Source: Rhizobium sp. Q54
GTDB taxonomy: Bacteria; Pseudomonadota; Alphaproteobacteria; Rhizobiales; Beijerinckiaceae
Direction of reading: 5' to 3'
DNA: 6,511 nt
NCBI GenBank assembly: GCA_945901195.1
Contig: CAMDKB010000263.1
Coordinates: 1 to 6,511 of the forward strand
Position 1 is the stretch's first letter. Every line of letters begins with the position of its first letter. Below, piece by piece: positions 6,088 to 6,511 of the stretch. A program made the position numbers and the translations under genes. The notes below the pieces were generated by a model, which saw only the letters and a list, made by a program, of their open reading frames with translations, did no database searches and was not told the origin of the DNA.

Positions 6088-6371
6088 AGTCAATTCGAGG
6101 CAAGCTCTACTCATCTCGCTCAAAAAGGTAGTTTGGATCCAAGACCTAGACTTGCGAAAACTTCCACATAATTGAATTGTTATCGGGCAACTCTATCTGT
6201 TTCTGAAAAATTCATCGCGGTCATACGAACAACGACGCTTGAATTTCTGGATTGGTAGGTACAAACTTTAGCACTTCGATAATTTTGTAAGTCGGCTTTC
6301 CTTTTTTACTTTTTGCGCCAATTCAACTCCGAAGTGCAACAGCGATGCATAGATGATATGACGGAGTTAAG
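6088..6371. other. Gene-free AT-rich stretch
   Basis: No credible reading frame, tRNA or strong terminator is seen after the receptor gene. The DNA turns visibly AT-rich compared with the coding part, with repeated T-runs (for example CTTTTTTACTTTTT near 6301). A 7-base inverted repeat, AACTCCG (6325-6331) and CGGAGTT (6362-6368), lies at its end, just before the larger hairpin. The compositional change marks an end of the catabolic cluster and could reflect DNA of different origin or simply a regulatory/terminator zone. Confidence 0.5.
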
Positions 6372-6461
6372 GGCTGGGGAAACGGACAGGGTCAAGGGCG
6401 CAAGTCGCCAGCGGCGATGCGAGCGTAGCGAGCACCCTTGAGGCTGTCTTTTTCCCGAGCC
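6372..6461. repeat. Long imperfect inverted repeat (possible MITE-like element or structured RNA)
   Basis: The 27-base arms 6372-6398 and 6435-6461 pair at 22 Watson-Crick positions plus one G-U, with mismatches at one G-G, one C-T and a double G-G. The 36-base loop has internal order: a 5-bp hairpin TCGCC-AGC-GGCGA (6405-6417) and a direct repeat GCGAGC-GTA-GCGAGC (6419-6433). The right arm contains TTTTT (6449-6453) inside the stem rather than after it, so this is not a textbook terminator. A small mobile repeat, a non-coding RNA or a processing structure are all possible. Confidence 0.55.
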
Positions 6462-6511
6462 ACACTTTTTCATATTGTGCGTGCTGGGTCTTGGATGGCC
6501 AGATTGAGATT

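Noticed and set aside
6077..6095. AATTGA/TCAATT repeat across the receptor stop codon as a terminator
   Set aside because: Only six AT-rich pairs with no T-run following; probably chance.
6088..6511. tRNA, CRISPR array or phage attachment site in the 3' gene-free part
   Set aside because: No cloverleaf, no evenly spaced direct repeats and no tRNA-end sequence were seen.

Overview
The window carries one co-directional (+ strand) accessory catabolic/uptake cluster from a Gram-negative bacterium, probably a proteobacterium. Supporting signs are branched-chain-type (Liv) ABC ATPases, a Bug/TctC-type periplasmic receptor, a Tat-exported amidohydrolase and fairly GC-rich coding DNA. I lean towards Alphaproteobacteria, but this is a weak inference; Betaproteobacteria are possible.

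Layout. (1) 1-1408: two overlapping ATPase genes of a LivG/LivF-type ABC importer. The first is cut by the window edge. (2) 1409-1577: an intergenic gap with a plausible sigma70-like promoter (TTGACC, 17 bp, TACATT) whose spacer region contains a small inverted repeat. (3) 1578-3592: a Rieske non-haem iron oxygenase of the vanillate demethylase/dicamba monooxygenase type, followed 11 bp later by a fumarylacetoacetate-hydrolase (FAH) family enzyme that starts at GTG 2639. (4) 3628-about 3912: the decayed 5' end of a periplasmic substrate-binding protein, containing a perfect 16-bp palindrome. (5) 3955-5058: a Tat-signal, metal-dependent amidohydrolase of the ACMSD/decarboxylase superfamily, lacking one expected active-site His. 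(6) 5122-6087: a Bug/TctC-type solute receptor. (7) 6088-6511: no gene visible. This part is AT-rich and then holds a long imperfect hairpin at 6372-6461.

Working model (inference). A small aromatic or aryl-carboxylate compound is processed and captured in the periplasm by the exported amidohydrolase and the Bug receptor. It is imported by a transporter and attacked in the cytoplasm by the Rieske oxygenase (O-demethylation or hydroxylation). The FAH enzyme would then cleave or decarboxylate a later intermediate. No reductase/ferredoxin for the oxygenase, no Liv permeases and no TctA/TctB are present in the window. The substrate cannot be read from the sequence.

The points most worth a second look are the His-to-Gln change in the amidohydrolase, the Asp-to-Glu change at a metal position of the FAH protein, the palindrome in the broken binding-protein gene, and the structured element at the 3' end.
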